Assembly (NCBI GenBank): GCA_017883385.1
Contig: JADGNQ010000032.1
Span: 1-44,923 of the forward strand
Reading direction: 5' to 3'
Length of the DNA: 44,923 nt
Source of the DNA: Candidatus Sulfotelmatobacter sp.
Lineage (GTDB): Bacteria; Acidobacteriota; Terriglobia; Terriglobales; Acidobacteriaceae
The notes under the pieces were generated by a model. The model was given only the letters and a program-made list of their open reading frames with translations, did no database searches and was not told where the DNA came from. Shown here piece by piece: positions 32,833 to 41,610 of the stretch. The position numbers and the translations under genes were made by a program. Numbering within the stretch: the stretch's first letter is position 1; every line of letters starts with the position of its first letter.

Positions 32833-35800
32833 TCAATAGATCACCTTCAGCGAAAACTGAATCTGCCTTGAAGTTCCGGACGTCTTGCTGATGATTCCGA
32901 AACCGCTCCCGCTCACAATGTTCGAAGGCAGGCCGAAATTCACAATGTTGAACACGTTGAAGAATTCGGCACGGAACTCCAGTGTCCCCAGCTCCGCATT
33001 CCCCCGGTGTCCAAACGGAGTGTCTTTAATGACGGCGATGTCGAAGTTGTGAAAGTCCGGTCCGCGAAAAGTATCGCGCCCAAGCGTCCCGAATCGCCCC
33101 TGGTTCTTCCCAGTCCCGCCCGGAACGTTGATCGGAATACTGAAGAACGTAAGATTATCTTTGCCTCGTCCGAAATAGTCATTCCGCGCAGCCCGGCTGG
33201 TCGAAAGGTGCGGCATCGTCACCAGATCCGGACGGTCTCCGCCTCCCAGGCCGGCCCCGGTCTGCTGCACTCCGGAATAGACAGTAAACGGCGATCCCGT
33301 CGTTAAAGTCGTGATGTTGAGAACCTGCCAGCCTTTGGTGAGCGTTCTTCCCAGTGGCCGCAGAAATCCGACGTGATCCAGCGGCAGCAACTGAATGACG
33401 CTCAGCGCGACGACGTGCGTCACATCGAAGGTGGACGGCCCTTTTTCCGCCGAGGGATTCCACGGATTCTGCGGCGCCGTCTGCAGAATCGTCCCCGACG
33501 TCCCAAGCAGACCGGCCAGTACCGCGCTGGTGTCGTCGAGCGATTTCGAATAGGTGTAGCTCGCCTGCAAGCCAAGCCCGAATCGCGCCGAGTTCTTCGC
33601 GAGACTGGTTTGCAGAGCGTGATAACTAGAGTGCGAGCCGCCGGTCATGATGACCTCCGGCCCGAATCCGCCCGTGGCATGGCACGAAGAATCGAATTGC
33701 GTAAAAGGCGCAAAGCCCTGGCAGGCTCCGCCGTAACCGTTCGGCGAATACGCTCTCGCCAAATGAATTCCTGCCGTCGCCACATACGAGGCATTGAATT
33801 TGAAGTCGCCGAAATCGTGATCGACGCCGGCACTCCAGCTTCCGATGTAACCATTGCCGAAATTCTTCGCGATGCCGGTGATGTTCAGTAACTGAACATT
33901 GCCCGGCGCAAGCGTATTTAAATCAGACTGGAACCGCACATAGTCGAACTCCGTGTTTGCCGGGATATCCTGCGACCGGCCGGTCGCGAAAATTGGCTGT
34001 CCCTGGATGTTGTAAGCAGTCGGCAAATTCAATGGAACGAAAGTGTTCTGAAAAACAATCGGCTCGCTCGGCTGGGAATAAATGGACGGAGCGAAAACAA
34101 ACGGAATCGCCGCCGTCAGAAAATTGTCCTGCCAGAGGTTCGGAATCTGCGTTGTGATCGATCCGCCCGCGTGCAGCACCGTGTGCATGCCCACAGCGTA
34201 GTCGATCCCCAGCCGCGGTCCCCAGCCGTTCCAGTCCTGATCATAGGGCGGCTCCGGATTGATCAATATCTTCTGTGTGGCCGTGCGATCCCCATATCCC
34301 GTTGGCTTGCCGTCTGCCCCGAGGAAAATCGGAAGCGACGTCCGCTTCGTCGCCTCGTGGATACGGCTGTTCACTTCGTAGCGAAGTCCATAGCTCAGGG
34401 TGAGGTGTTGCGTCGCCTTCCACACGTCCTGGAAATAGAAGTTGTAAGCCTCGCGCCGGACGCCTGCCTCATTGAACTTTCCCCCGACCGGAGTGATGTT
34501 CGCGGCCGCAATAATATTGTAGGAATACGGGGTCCCTGTGAGCAGTCCAGTCAGCGAATCAGGCAGCGGCTCTCCGTTGCTGATATCGTGCGTCCCACTC
34601 GCGGAAGTAATCTTCACCGGCGCTGTGCCGTCGCCGCAGCAGTAAGCCGGCCCGCCACCAAACTCATACAGTCCATTCGGATTGATCCCGAAAATCGTCG
34701 AATCGCGGTTGACCCGGATTTCCGTTCCCCACTTGAATGCGTGCGATCCATGAATCCACGCGAAGTCCTGCTGCAAGTGATAAAGATTGCTGTACGACCC
34801 GAAAATCGATCCGCTCGGCTGGTTGTACGGCTGGTACAGGCCGTCGGCGAAAGTAATTCCTGGTTGCGTGTGATTGTCTGCAGGAAAGAAGGGTGTGCTC
34901 CGGATATAGCTGAGTGACGTCTCCGACGTCATATGCGGCGAAATCGTCCGCGTATATTTCACACCGGCGTTGCGCTGGTGATCGAAGAACTGTACCCCGA
35001 ACGTAGGATTGATCGCTGTTTGATCTGGATTCGTAAGCGGCCCCGTCACTTGATTCAAACTGAACCGCGTGACCAGCGAAGCCTTATCCGAAATCTTGTG
35101 ATCGATCCGAATCGACAACTGGTCCGTGCGCGTCACAACCTTCGACGAAGCCGCATAGGTGCGATCGCCAAAAGGCCCCGTCGGTTGGTTTGGCAAAGGA
35201 TATCCATTCAGCACCGGCACAATGGCCGGGTTCACCGGGACCGTCAGCGTGTCTGGGGGTGTGCACACACCGTTTGAGCACTTTTCTGGATAAGTCGTGG
35301 TGTCGATTCCCTGTCGTTCGTCGGCAGTCGGCACCGGAATGACCTGGGTTGTGCCCAGTACCTGCCGAAAACCCTGGTACTCGCCGAAATAAAACGTGCG
35401 ATTGCGCCCGTCATAGATTCCGGGCAGGACCACCGGCCCCCCATTCGTAAAACCAAATTCATTGCGCTCAAAGGGAGGAATGCGCCGCCGCCCGGTCGGG
35501 TCCTTGTAGTCGAAGTAGTTGCGCGCATCGAGCGAAGCATTGCGCAGAAACTCGAACACGCTGCCGTGGATCTGGTTCGCTCCCGACTTCGTCACCACAT
35601 TCGTGGAGCTCGCCGCCCCGTGGCCAATCTCGGCCGGCATCACTCCCGAACTCCCCTGCACCTCCTGAATCGCATCCACGTTGAAGTTGGAAAACGTTGC
35701 CCCGCCCATCTCGGGATCCGTGGTGTCGAATCCGTCGACGGCAAAAATCGTCGCCGTGCCCCGCTGGCCATTCACGGCAAACTGCTGCGTAAAATTCGCG

Positions 35801-36306
35801 GCGCCGTTGGCGTCGGTCATGGTGCCGGCCGCCAGCAGCAGCAGCTTGCTGAAGTCGCGCGCATTGAGGGGAAGGCTCGAAACCTCCGTGCCGGAAAGAT
35901 GCTCGCCACCACTCGCTTCTTTGGAAGCCTTAGCGGGGGAGATCGAGACGAGCAGTTCGTTCCCAGAGGACGCAAGCCGCAGATTCATGGTCATCGCCGA
36001 ACCGTCTTTGACCGTGATGGGAGCGGCGGCCTTCCACGTCTTGTCCCCGATCATCACCGCCAGCGAGTAACTGCCTGGCGCCAAGTCGGCTATCGCGAAC
36101 TCGCCGTCGGCGATGGTAGTTACGTCATGATCCTGTCCGCCGACGAGCGAGTGCATGGCAACGAAGGCCCCGGCCACGGGTTTTCCCGAGTTGTCACTCA
36201 GTACACCGCTCCACGACGCGGAGGAAACAGCGGCGGCCGTCGAGGCCGCGAGCAGGAAAGTGATCAGGCAAACGGAATGAGTGCGATTTCCCAAGCATAT
36301 AAGCAT
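32833..36306 (-). CDS. Oar-like TonB-dependent outer-membrane receptor
   Basis: 1157 residues from MLICLGNRTH, which gives a hydrophobic signal segment (SVCLITFLLAASTAAAV). A longer frame from 36513 would overlap the divergent gene at 36444 and has atypical composition. The CarboxypepD_reg-like domain (SGVLSDNSGKPVAGAFVAMH) is followed by a plug-like part (LPLNARDFSKLLLLAAG, NGQRGTATIFAVDGFDTTD, MPAEIGHGAASSTNVVTKSG) and a large barrel ending in Tyr (RQIQFSLKVIY). Architecture and length match the receptor at 5195; the ligand is unknown. The regions PGIYDGRNRTFYFGEYQGFR and DQLSIRIDHKIS are hallmarks of the acidobacterial Oar-like group. It is divergent from the pseudo-metallopeptidase gene with 137 bp between starts. 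Confidence 0.92.
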   Translation of the reverse strand: MLICLGNRTHSVCLITFLLAASTAAAVSSASWSGVLSDNSGKPVAGAFVAMHSLVGGQDHDVTTIADGEFAIADLAPGSYSLAVMIGDKTWKAAAPITVKDGSAMTMNLRLASSGNELLVSISPAKASKEASGGEHLSGTEVSSLPLNARDFSKLLLLAAGTMTDANGAANFTQQFAVNGQRGTATIFAVDGFDTTDPEMGGATFSNFNVDAIQEVQGSSGVMPAEIGHGAASSTNVVTKSGANQIHGSVFEFLRNASLDARNYFDYKDPTGRRRIPPFERNEFGFTNGGPVVLPGIYDGRNRTFYFGEYQGFRQVLGTTQVIPVPTADERQGIDTTTYPEKCSNGVCTPPDTLTVPVNPAIVPVLNGYPLPNQPTGPFGDRTYAASSKVVTRTDQLSIRIDHKISDKASLVTRFSLNQVTGPLTNPDQTAINPTFGVQFFDHQRNAGVKYTRTISPHMTSETSLSYIRSTPFFPADNHTQPGITFADGLYQPYNQPSGSIFGSYSNLYHLQQDFAWIHGSHAFKWGTEIRVNRDSTIFGINPNGLYEFGGGPAYCCGDGTAPVKITSASGTHDISNGEPLPDSLTGLLTGTPYSYNIIAAANITPVGGKFNEAGVRREAYNFYFQDVWKATQHLTLSYGLRYEVNSRIHEATKRTSLPIFLGADGKPTGYGDRTATQKILINPEPPYDQDWNGWGPRLGIDYAVGMHTVLHAGGSITTQIPNLWQDNFLTAAIPFVFAPSIYSQPSEPIVFQNTFVPLNLPTAYNIQGQPIFATGRSQDIPANTEFDYVRFQSDLNTLAPGNVQLLNITGIAKNFGNGYIGSWSAGVDHDFGDFKFNASYVATAGIHLARAYSPNGYGGACQGFAPFTQFDSSCHATGGFGPEVIMTGGSHSSYHALQTSLAKNSARFGLGLQASYTYSKSLDDTSAVLAGLLGTSGTILQTAPQNPWNPSAEKGPSTFDVTHVVALSVIQLLPLDHVGFLRPLGRTLTKGWQVLNITTLTTGSPFTVYSGVQQTGAGLGGGDRPDLVTMPHLSTSRAARNDYFGRGKDNLTFFSIPINVPGGTGKNQGRFGTLGRDTFRGPDFHNFDIAVIKDTPFGHRGNAELGTLEFRAEFFNVFNIVNFGLPSNIVSGSGFGIISKTSGTSRQIQFSLKVIY

Positions 36307-36443
36307 AAACCTAGAATTATACGGCGAGCGCGAGTCGGACCGGCATCCTCCCAGCACCACTTCTTGTGAGTAGCTGCAACGACGAAGGCAGCGCCCGAAC
36401 CCGTGATAGCATTCCATTGAAGCCTCCCTCTTCCGGCACCCAC

Positions 36444-38558
36444 ATGCTTCGCACCCGCTCCATCCCGCTTGGGCTTGTGTTCCTAACGTGGGCCTTCTGG
36501 TGCATTCCCGCACCCGCCGCCGTTGAGCCTCCCTGGCTTGAAATCCATTCCTCGCATTTCACTGTTATCACCGATGCCGGCGACAAGAAAGGACGCGAAG
36601 TCGCCCTGCGCTTCGAGCAGATGCGCGCCGTATTCGCCACTTTGCTAACCAAGGACCGTCTCAACAAGCCGGTCCCGTTGACTATCCTCGCCCTCAAGAA
36701 CGACGAGTCCTACTACAAGGTTGCGCCTTTGCGCCACATTCAAGGACAGGCACCGGGCCAGCCCATCAGCGTGCAGCCCATCGATGTCCCCGGATTCTTT
36801 CTCCCCGGCGAAGATCAGGACTTCATCGTGCTGAACCTGTTCGAAGAGGAATCCTGGCGAGCCATCGCGCGCGACTTCGCCCACATGCTGCTGAATTACA
36901 ACTATCCTCCGGCCCAGGGATGGTTCGACGAGGGTCTCGCCGAGTACTTCAGCTCCATTCGCGTCGACAACAAGCAGGTCGAAATTGGCGGCGATCCCGA
37001 ACTTCGCCCCTCCGGCACGAAGGATGTTCTCGCGGACCAGCGCGAGACGAATCCTTCCAAGGCGCTGACCGACTTGCTGGGCTCCCAGGTTTGGATCTCC
37101 CTGCCTGACCTGTTCACGATGAAGCACGACGCGTCTACCCACGATCAAGACTCGCACCATACCCTGTACCTCGCGGAGTCGTGGATCGTCATGCACTACC
37201 TGCTCCACGAGAAGAAGCTTCCGGAAACCGGAGCATACTTCGGTCTCGTGCTGAACCAGCACGTCCCGGTGGAAGACGCCATTCAACAGGCTTATGGCAT
37301 GAGCTCCGCGAAGCTGGAGCAGGCAGTGAAGGACTATTTCCACTCCCAGATGCCGCTGCTCACTGCGCTCGATACCGCCCGGCAGAAGAACTCTGATCCC
37401 GCGCATCCAGTCGGCACAGCCAATCCCGACCAGGCCTATCACTTCCCGGCTCCCGTCGGCCCCGACGATTCGGCGATCACGACCAAGCCCCTGCCCGAAG
37501 CCGACGCGCGTGCGCTCTACGCTGAGGTCGAAATCCGCATCCCTGAACGCCGCGAGACCGGCCTGAAGGAATTGCAGGCCCTCGCGACCACACCCACTGC
37601 AGCCGATATAAAATCTGACGCCAGAGCAACGCGCGCAGCAAAGAAGCCCGACGACGACAACCAACTCCCTAGCAACTCGGTCGGCAACGCCCTCGCGCAC
37701 CGCGTCCTCGCCTGGGACCACATCGCACACGGCGAATTCGACGCGGCGATCCCCGAACTCGCCGATGCAGCCGCTCTGAATCAGCGTGACATGTGGCTGC
37801 GTTACTACGTCTCGGTATTGAAGTACCGCACGGCGCAGGCCAAGCACGCCGACATTCAGGGCCTGCCCAACATGATGCTCGACCTCAAGGCCGTGCTCGA
37901 TTGGTATCCCGAACTCGCCGATGCCTATGACCTGCTGGCCCTCGCCCGCAACGAAGGTGGAAGCACACCTGCGGCTATGCAGGCGGAGCGCGCTGCCATG
38001 ACGTTGAGTCCGCGCGACGAACACTATGTCTACCACCTGGCCCAGATCTATATTGCCAGCAAGAAATGGGACGCCGCCGGTGCACTGCTAGAACGCCTGA
38101 AAGCCAGCGCGAACCCGGAAGTCGCAACCCTCGCCCGCGACCGACTGGACCAGATGGGAACCGAGCGCAAGTACGGCATCGTGGGCGCCGCCCCAACGCA
38201 ATCCAAACTGGCGCCGCAGAAATCACCGTTCGATGTGCTGGAGGAGGACGCCGCCCAGCGCGCCGCGGCTGAAAGAACGCCCCAAGCCGGTGGAGCGTCC
38301 GGCGGAGCGGGAGATAAGCGTCGCCCCAAATTCTTGAGGGGCCGCCTCGTCGACGTGGACTGCTCCAAAGCTCCCGCCGCCATCCTGACGGTCGCTGCCG
38401 GAGGCTCCGAACTAAAACTGCGCGCCGCCGACTACAAATCGCTGCTCCTGATCGGCGCCGACGATTTCTCCTGCGAGTGGCATGACCGCCAGGTCACGGT
38501 GAACTTCAAGCCCGGCGGAGTGACTGACGGAGATTTGGTGTCGCTGGAGGTAAGGTAG
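36444..38558 (+). CDS. DUF1570-like zincin-fold protein with TPR repeats, active site degenerate
   Basis: 704 residues from MLRTRSIPLG, which gives a signal peptide ending near PAPAA. The N-terminal domain (about 30-320) follows the gluzincin-like pattern of acidobacterial DUF1570 proteins: WLEIHSSHFTVITDAG, DFIVLNLFEEESW, then GWFDEGLAEYFSS, which carries the third metal ligand Glu. The first zinc motif, normally HExxH, is RDFAH (residues 143-147), so the first His and the catalytic Glu are gone. A TPR region (about 440-600) and a beta-rich C-terminus with FLRGRLVDVDCSKAP complete it. It is probably an exported, non-catalytic protein. It is divergent from the Oar-like receptor. Confidence 0.82.
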   Translation: MLRTRSIPLGLVFLTWAFWCIPAPAAVEPPWLEIHSSHFTVITDAGDKKGREVALRFEQMRAVFATLLTKDRLNKPVPLTILALKNDESYYKVAPLRHIQGQAPGQPISVQPIDVPGFFLPGEDQDFIVLNLFEEESWRAIARDFAHMLLNYNYPPAQGWFDEGLAEYFSSIRVDNKQVEIGGDPELRPSGTKDVLADQRETNPSKALTDLLGSQVWISLPDLFTMKHDASTHDQDSHHTLYLAESWIVMHYLLHEKKLPETGAYFGLVLNQHVPVEDAIQQAYGMSSAKLEQAVKDYFHSQMPLLTALDTARQKNSDPAHPVGTANPDQAYHFPAPVGPDDSAITTKPLPEADARALYAEVEIRIPERRETGLKELQALATTPTAADIKSDARATRAAKKPDDDNQLPSNSVGNALAHRVLAWDHIAHGEFDAAIPELADAAALNQRDMWLRYYVSVLKYRTAQAKHADIQGLPNMMLDLKAVLDWYPELADAYDLLALARNEGGSTPAAMQAERAAMTLSPRDEHYVYHLAQIYIASKKWDAAGALLERLKASANPEVATLARDRLDQMGTERKYGIVGAAPTQSKLAPQKSPFDVLEEDAAQRAAAERTPQAGGASGGAGDKRRPKFLRGRLVDVDCSKAPAAILTVAAGGSELKLRAADYKSLLLIGADDFSCEWHDRQVTVNFKPGGVTDGDLVSLEVR

Positions 38559-38621
38559 AGATTCTCAGGCCGCGCAGCTCAATACTCCGCGCCGATTGAC
38601 AGTGCGCTGGGTGAACCTGAA

Positions 38622-40667
38622 TCATGGCCTAAGGAGATCCAGCAGTGCCACATCCGCCTGTTCCTGCACTCGTTCGAGGACGACTTCACGGCCATCCGGG
38701 GAAATATCGAAAGCGCGAATATCGAAGTCGGGCGTGAGGTTGGTCAGCTGCCGCTCGGCACCGGTTTCTAAGTCGATCAACCAGAGATTCTTGTGCTGAA
38801 TCTCGCCTCGCAGGAATACCAGTGTCCGCCCTCCGTTCACAAAGGTCAGGTGTCGGGCTCCCCGAGTCAGGGTCATGTTCGGAAGAGGATGCACTGCAGC
38901 CTCGGCCGTGACCGCTTTCACGGAAAACGTAGTGCCGATGTCCGGTCCGGAGTAGACCACGAAACGGCCATCTGGCGCCCACGCGGGATCGACCCCGTAC
39001 TCCCCGACAAAAAGAGCGGGAGGACGACCGTCGACCGGCACGCGGAAAAGGTGTGGGACCCCGTGATCGTCCGCTGCCGACGTGATCGATTGGCCGTCTG
39101 GTGCCCATGCTGGAGCGCCCTGCAAGTCGAGTGACTTGGTCACAACCCGCGCGTTTGTACCGTCGGCCTGCACTACGTACAAGAAAGTCTGCCCATGTTG
39201 CCGGACCGAAAATGCGATCGAGCGTCCATCGGGAGCGATTGCCGGGCCGCCAATGATGCGCGCTCCCAGCCCATTCCACAACTCCGTACCGGTTCCGTTG
39301 GCTACCTTCCAAATGCTCTCGCTCGTGCTGGTGGCGGAAACATACAGAAGAAAATCTGGACCCAGTCGTGGGGAGAACCCGGTGCTGGTCGTCAGCGAGA
39401 TTCGAGCAGGCGTCGACACGGTCGTGGGTGAATCAGCAATCCGCAGACGCCAGAGAGTCCTCTTCGGACTGGCGAGTGTGAGAACCAGACGGCGACCGTC
39501 TCCGCTTGCCGCCAGCGACGTGTACCGGTCGAGCCCAGAAGTCAGCCGATGGGGAATGCGTCGTTCGACGTCCACGCTGTAGAGCCACGGCCCCGAACCG
39601 TCGGGATCACTCGCAAGGTATAGCAACGTCCGCCGATCCAACAGTACGGGGTAACTCACGCGCCCATTGTGCGAGGTGATCCGCTCGGGAGTTCCGCCGG
39701 ATGCGCTGACGCGCCAGATGTCCAACTTGTCTGGAATGGAACCCTGGACGAAGTAGATGAAAGCCGCGTCGGGCGCCCACAAAGGAAAGTGACAGTGGAG
39801 GCCTGCGGCCGCAGTGAAGATGTGCGGGTTTTCCGATTTAACGCTGCCGTCCGATACGAACAGAGGATCTCCGGGGCCAGGCGTGTGATAAGTGAGTCGG
39901 GAGCCGTCGTGCGACCAGTCAAACTCAGCCACGCCGTCAAGGTAGGGCCTCGGTTCGCCGCCCAGGGTAGGGGCCGCCCAGATGCCGATGTCGCCCGCCC
40001 CCGATCCGCCTGGCTTGCGAACCCAAAACGTGACCAGCGATCCGTCGGGCGAGAACCCCAGGGTTCGGATCGAAGGATTCACGAGTTCCGGAATACCGCC
40101 ATGGGTGAGGTTGTGGAACTCACCCGAACCCACCTGTGTAACCCAGACATCCATCGGTCCATCACGGTCTGACAGAAATGCGACGAAGTGGCCGTCGCGA
40201 GATACAGCGGCGTCCTGTTCCACTCCGTCGAAGTCCGTAACTGACTGAAATCGCGCGTCTGCGATCGGACTTCGCCAAAAGTACTCCACTCTCTGAAGCC
40301 AGACGCTGGTGACAATTACTAGCGCAACCGTCGCCGCCACTGGCACGAGGAACCTCTTGTTTGGAGAGGCCGGGATCGCAGTACCCGGCGGCGGTGCCGT
40401 GGGATTTGGCACAGGGATATTGTTCCCGTTCGCCGGGGCTGGTGGAAGCTTGCGGCTGCGCGTCCACGCGTCCAATTCCGCGCGAGACGCGTAGACCGAG
40501 CCCATCCTGTCGTGTTGGTGCCGGTGAACCGGCATCCCCTCCCGCTTCTCCCAGCGTTGGACCGTGGTCACGTCGCGGTTGAGGTGGGTCGCGATTTCCT
40601 TCCACGAGTCCAGTCGGTCTTCGAGCGGTCTCTCGGACGACGGGGTATGACGGGATGGCTCGTCCAT
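38622..40667 (-). CDS. Membrane-anchored HTH regulator with periplasmic TolB/WD40-like beta-propeller
   Basis: 681 residues from an ATG with AGGAGAG close upstream; the longer frame to 40949 is not supported. The N-terminal MerR/excisionase-like helix-turn-helix is SWKEIATHLNRDVTTVQRWE (21-40). It is followed by YASRAELDAWTRSR, a Pro-rich linker (74-103), one membrane segment (about 105-124), and then 500+ residues of repeated PD40-type blades such as VSRDGHFVAFLSDRDGPMD, GFSPDGSLVTFW, IAPDGRSIAFSV, WAPDGRFVVYSG and ISPDGREVVLE. It would sense an envelope ligand through the propeller and act on DNA at the membrane. The domain order is common in Acidobacteria, but the signal is unknown. It is divergent from the secreted protein at 40872. 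Confidence 0.88.
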   Translation of the reverse strand: MDEPSRHTPSSERPLEDRLDSWKEIATHLNRDVTTVQRWEKREGMPVHRHQHDRMGSVYASRAELDAWTRSRKLPPAPANGNNIPVPNPTAPPPGTAIPASPNKRFLVPVAATVALVIVTSVWLQRVEYFWRSPIADARFQSVTDFDGVEQDAAVSRDGHFVAFLSDRDGPMDVWVTQVGSGEFHNLTHGGIPELVNPSIRTLGFSPDGSLVTFWVRKPGGSGAGDIGIWAAPTLGGEPRPYLDGVAEFDWSHDGSRLTYHTPGPGDPLFVSDGSVKSENPHIFTAAAGLHCHFPLWAPDAAFIYFVQGSIPDKLDIWRVSASGGTPERITSHNGRVSYPVLLDRRTLLYLASDPDGSGPWLYSVDVERRIPHRLTSGLDRYTSLAASGDGRRLVLTLASPKRTLWRLRIADSPTTVSTPARISLTTSTGFSPRLGPDFLLYVSATSTSESIWKVANGTGTELWNGLGARIIGGPAIAPDGRSIAFSVRQHGQTFLYVVQADGTNARVVTKSLDLQGAPAWAPDGQSITSAADDHGVPHLFRVPVDGRPPALFVGEYGVDPAWAPDGRFVVYSGPDIGTTFSVKAVTAEAAVHPLPNMTLTRGARHLTFVNGGRTLVFLRGEIQHKNLWLIDLETGAERQLTNLTPDFDIRAFDISPDGREVVLERVQEQADVALLDLLRP

Positions 40668-40688
40668 CGCTCTCCTGGAAATAGTCAG

Positions 40689-40705
40689 CGGTTCGTGATG
40701 AACCG
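40689..40705. promoter_or_regulatory. Candidate operator in the divergent region
   Basis: CGGTTC-GTGAT-GAACCG, a perfect 6-bp inverted repeat 22 bp before the HTH-propeller gene. The motif CGGCAATTT occurs twice further along (40761-40769 and 40839-40847), near the start of the divergent secreted-protein gene. Either could be a binding site of the HTH protein; this rests on position and symmetry only. Confidence 0.3.
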
Positions 40706-40871
40706 GACCCAAATTGTAGCGTGCCCCGCCGCCAGAGGCACGGCAAAACGCTGCATTCGACGGCAATTTAAGGATTTGACCGCAATTCTGCGCCTTACCG
40801 CTTGTCTGCGTCCCCCCACGTGCCCGATTGTCTCGGTGCGGCAATTTGAAATCCAAAACAGGAGATCTCTC

Positions 40872-41423
40872 ATGAAAAGCAAATTCCCATCGACAGCGAG
40901 CGCCCTCGCGATCCTGCTGCTGGCGGCATGCATCGGTGCACTGGCTCAAAGCCCATCAGCAAGAACGAGGTTTTCGGGGATGTTTGACACTTATACTCCC
41001 CAATCCACCACCAACAACGTGACCACCGGCCCGTATGAGATTCACGGCCCCTGGTCGGTGGCGTTAACGGGAAACTCGCACGCGAATTTTTTCGCTGCTC
41101 TGAATATGGAGCTATCCGATGGTTGGGTCTTGACCCAGAACAGCGGGAATTTTGATCCGGCCGCCAGGGGCGCCCATACCCACCACATCACCCTGCTCAA
41201 CGGAACTGTGACGTCATTGTCGACCGGGGGAATTGAAATCACGGGGTCGGCCAAAATTACCGTCAATGGAGTTGCTGCGCCGATTTCTCCCTCCGACGTG
41301 GTGATCGACATCACGGGCGGCAGTGAGGTTGACTTTTCCAACATCACGCTCACGTTTGCCCAGCCGGGGGCCAAGCATTTTGGAGCCGAACCCCTTTCGG
41401 GCTTCGTTCGAAGGACGAAGTAA
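40872..41423 (+). CDS. Secreted hypothetical protein
   Basis: 183 residues. AGGAG lies 8 bp before the ATG. The signal peptide ends near GALAQ. The mature protein of about 155 residues is predicted all-beta, with FDTYTPQST near its start, GAHTHHITLLNGTVT (a His pair) in the middle, and VVIDITGGSEVDFSNITLTF near the end. No known domain name comes to mind; I recall relatives in soil bacteria annotated as hypothetical. It is divergent from the HTH-propeller regulator and followed on the same strand by the two tandem repeat-rich secreted proteins. Confidence 0.75.
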   Translation: MKSKFPSTASALAILLLAACIGALAQSPSARTRFSGMFDTYTPQSTTNNVTTGPYEIHGPWSVALTGNSHANFFAALNMELSDGWVLTQNSGNFDPAARGAHTHHITLLNGTVTSLSTGGIEITGSAKITVNGVAAPISPSDVVIDITGGSEVDFSNITLTFAQPGAKHFGAEPLSGFVRRTK

Positions 41424-41610
41424 GGGCGGATCGAGGTAGCGGATGGGTAGGTTTGCCCGATCGGTTCCGGGGGGAGCCCGTTGGGGCAGACGCCCACCCG
41501 CTTCTCTCGTTCCACCGTTTTGTGCCTTGCCTCGTGAAGACCGCCAATGGGGGCGGCTTCCGCGAAGAAATTCAAAGCAATACTTCGCTTCATTTTGGAG
41601 GATTTCGCGT

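Noticed and set aside
32833-36513. Longer N-terminus for the third receptor
   Set aside because: The extra 69 residues are Cys/Arg-rich, overlap the divergent gene and precede the signal peptide.
36645-38036. 463-codon open frame opposite the DUF1570-like gene
   Set aside because: Antisense shadow; the plus-strand frame has a signal peptide and a zincin-like pattern, the minus-strand frame has none.
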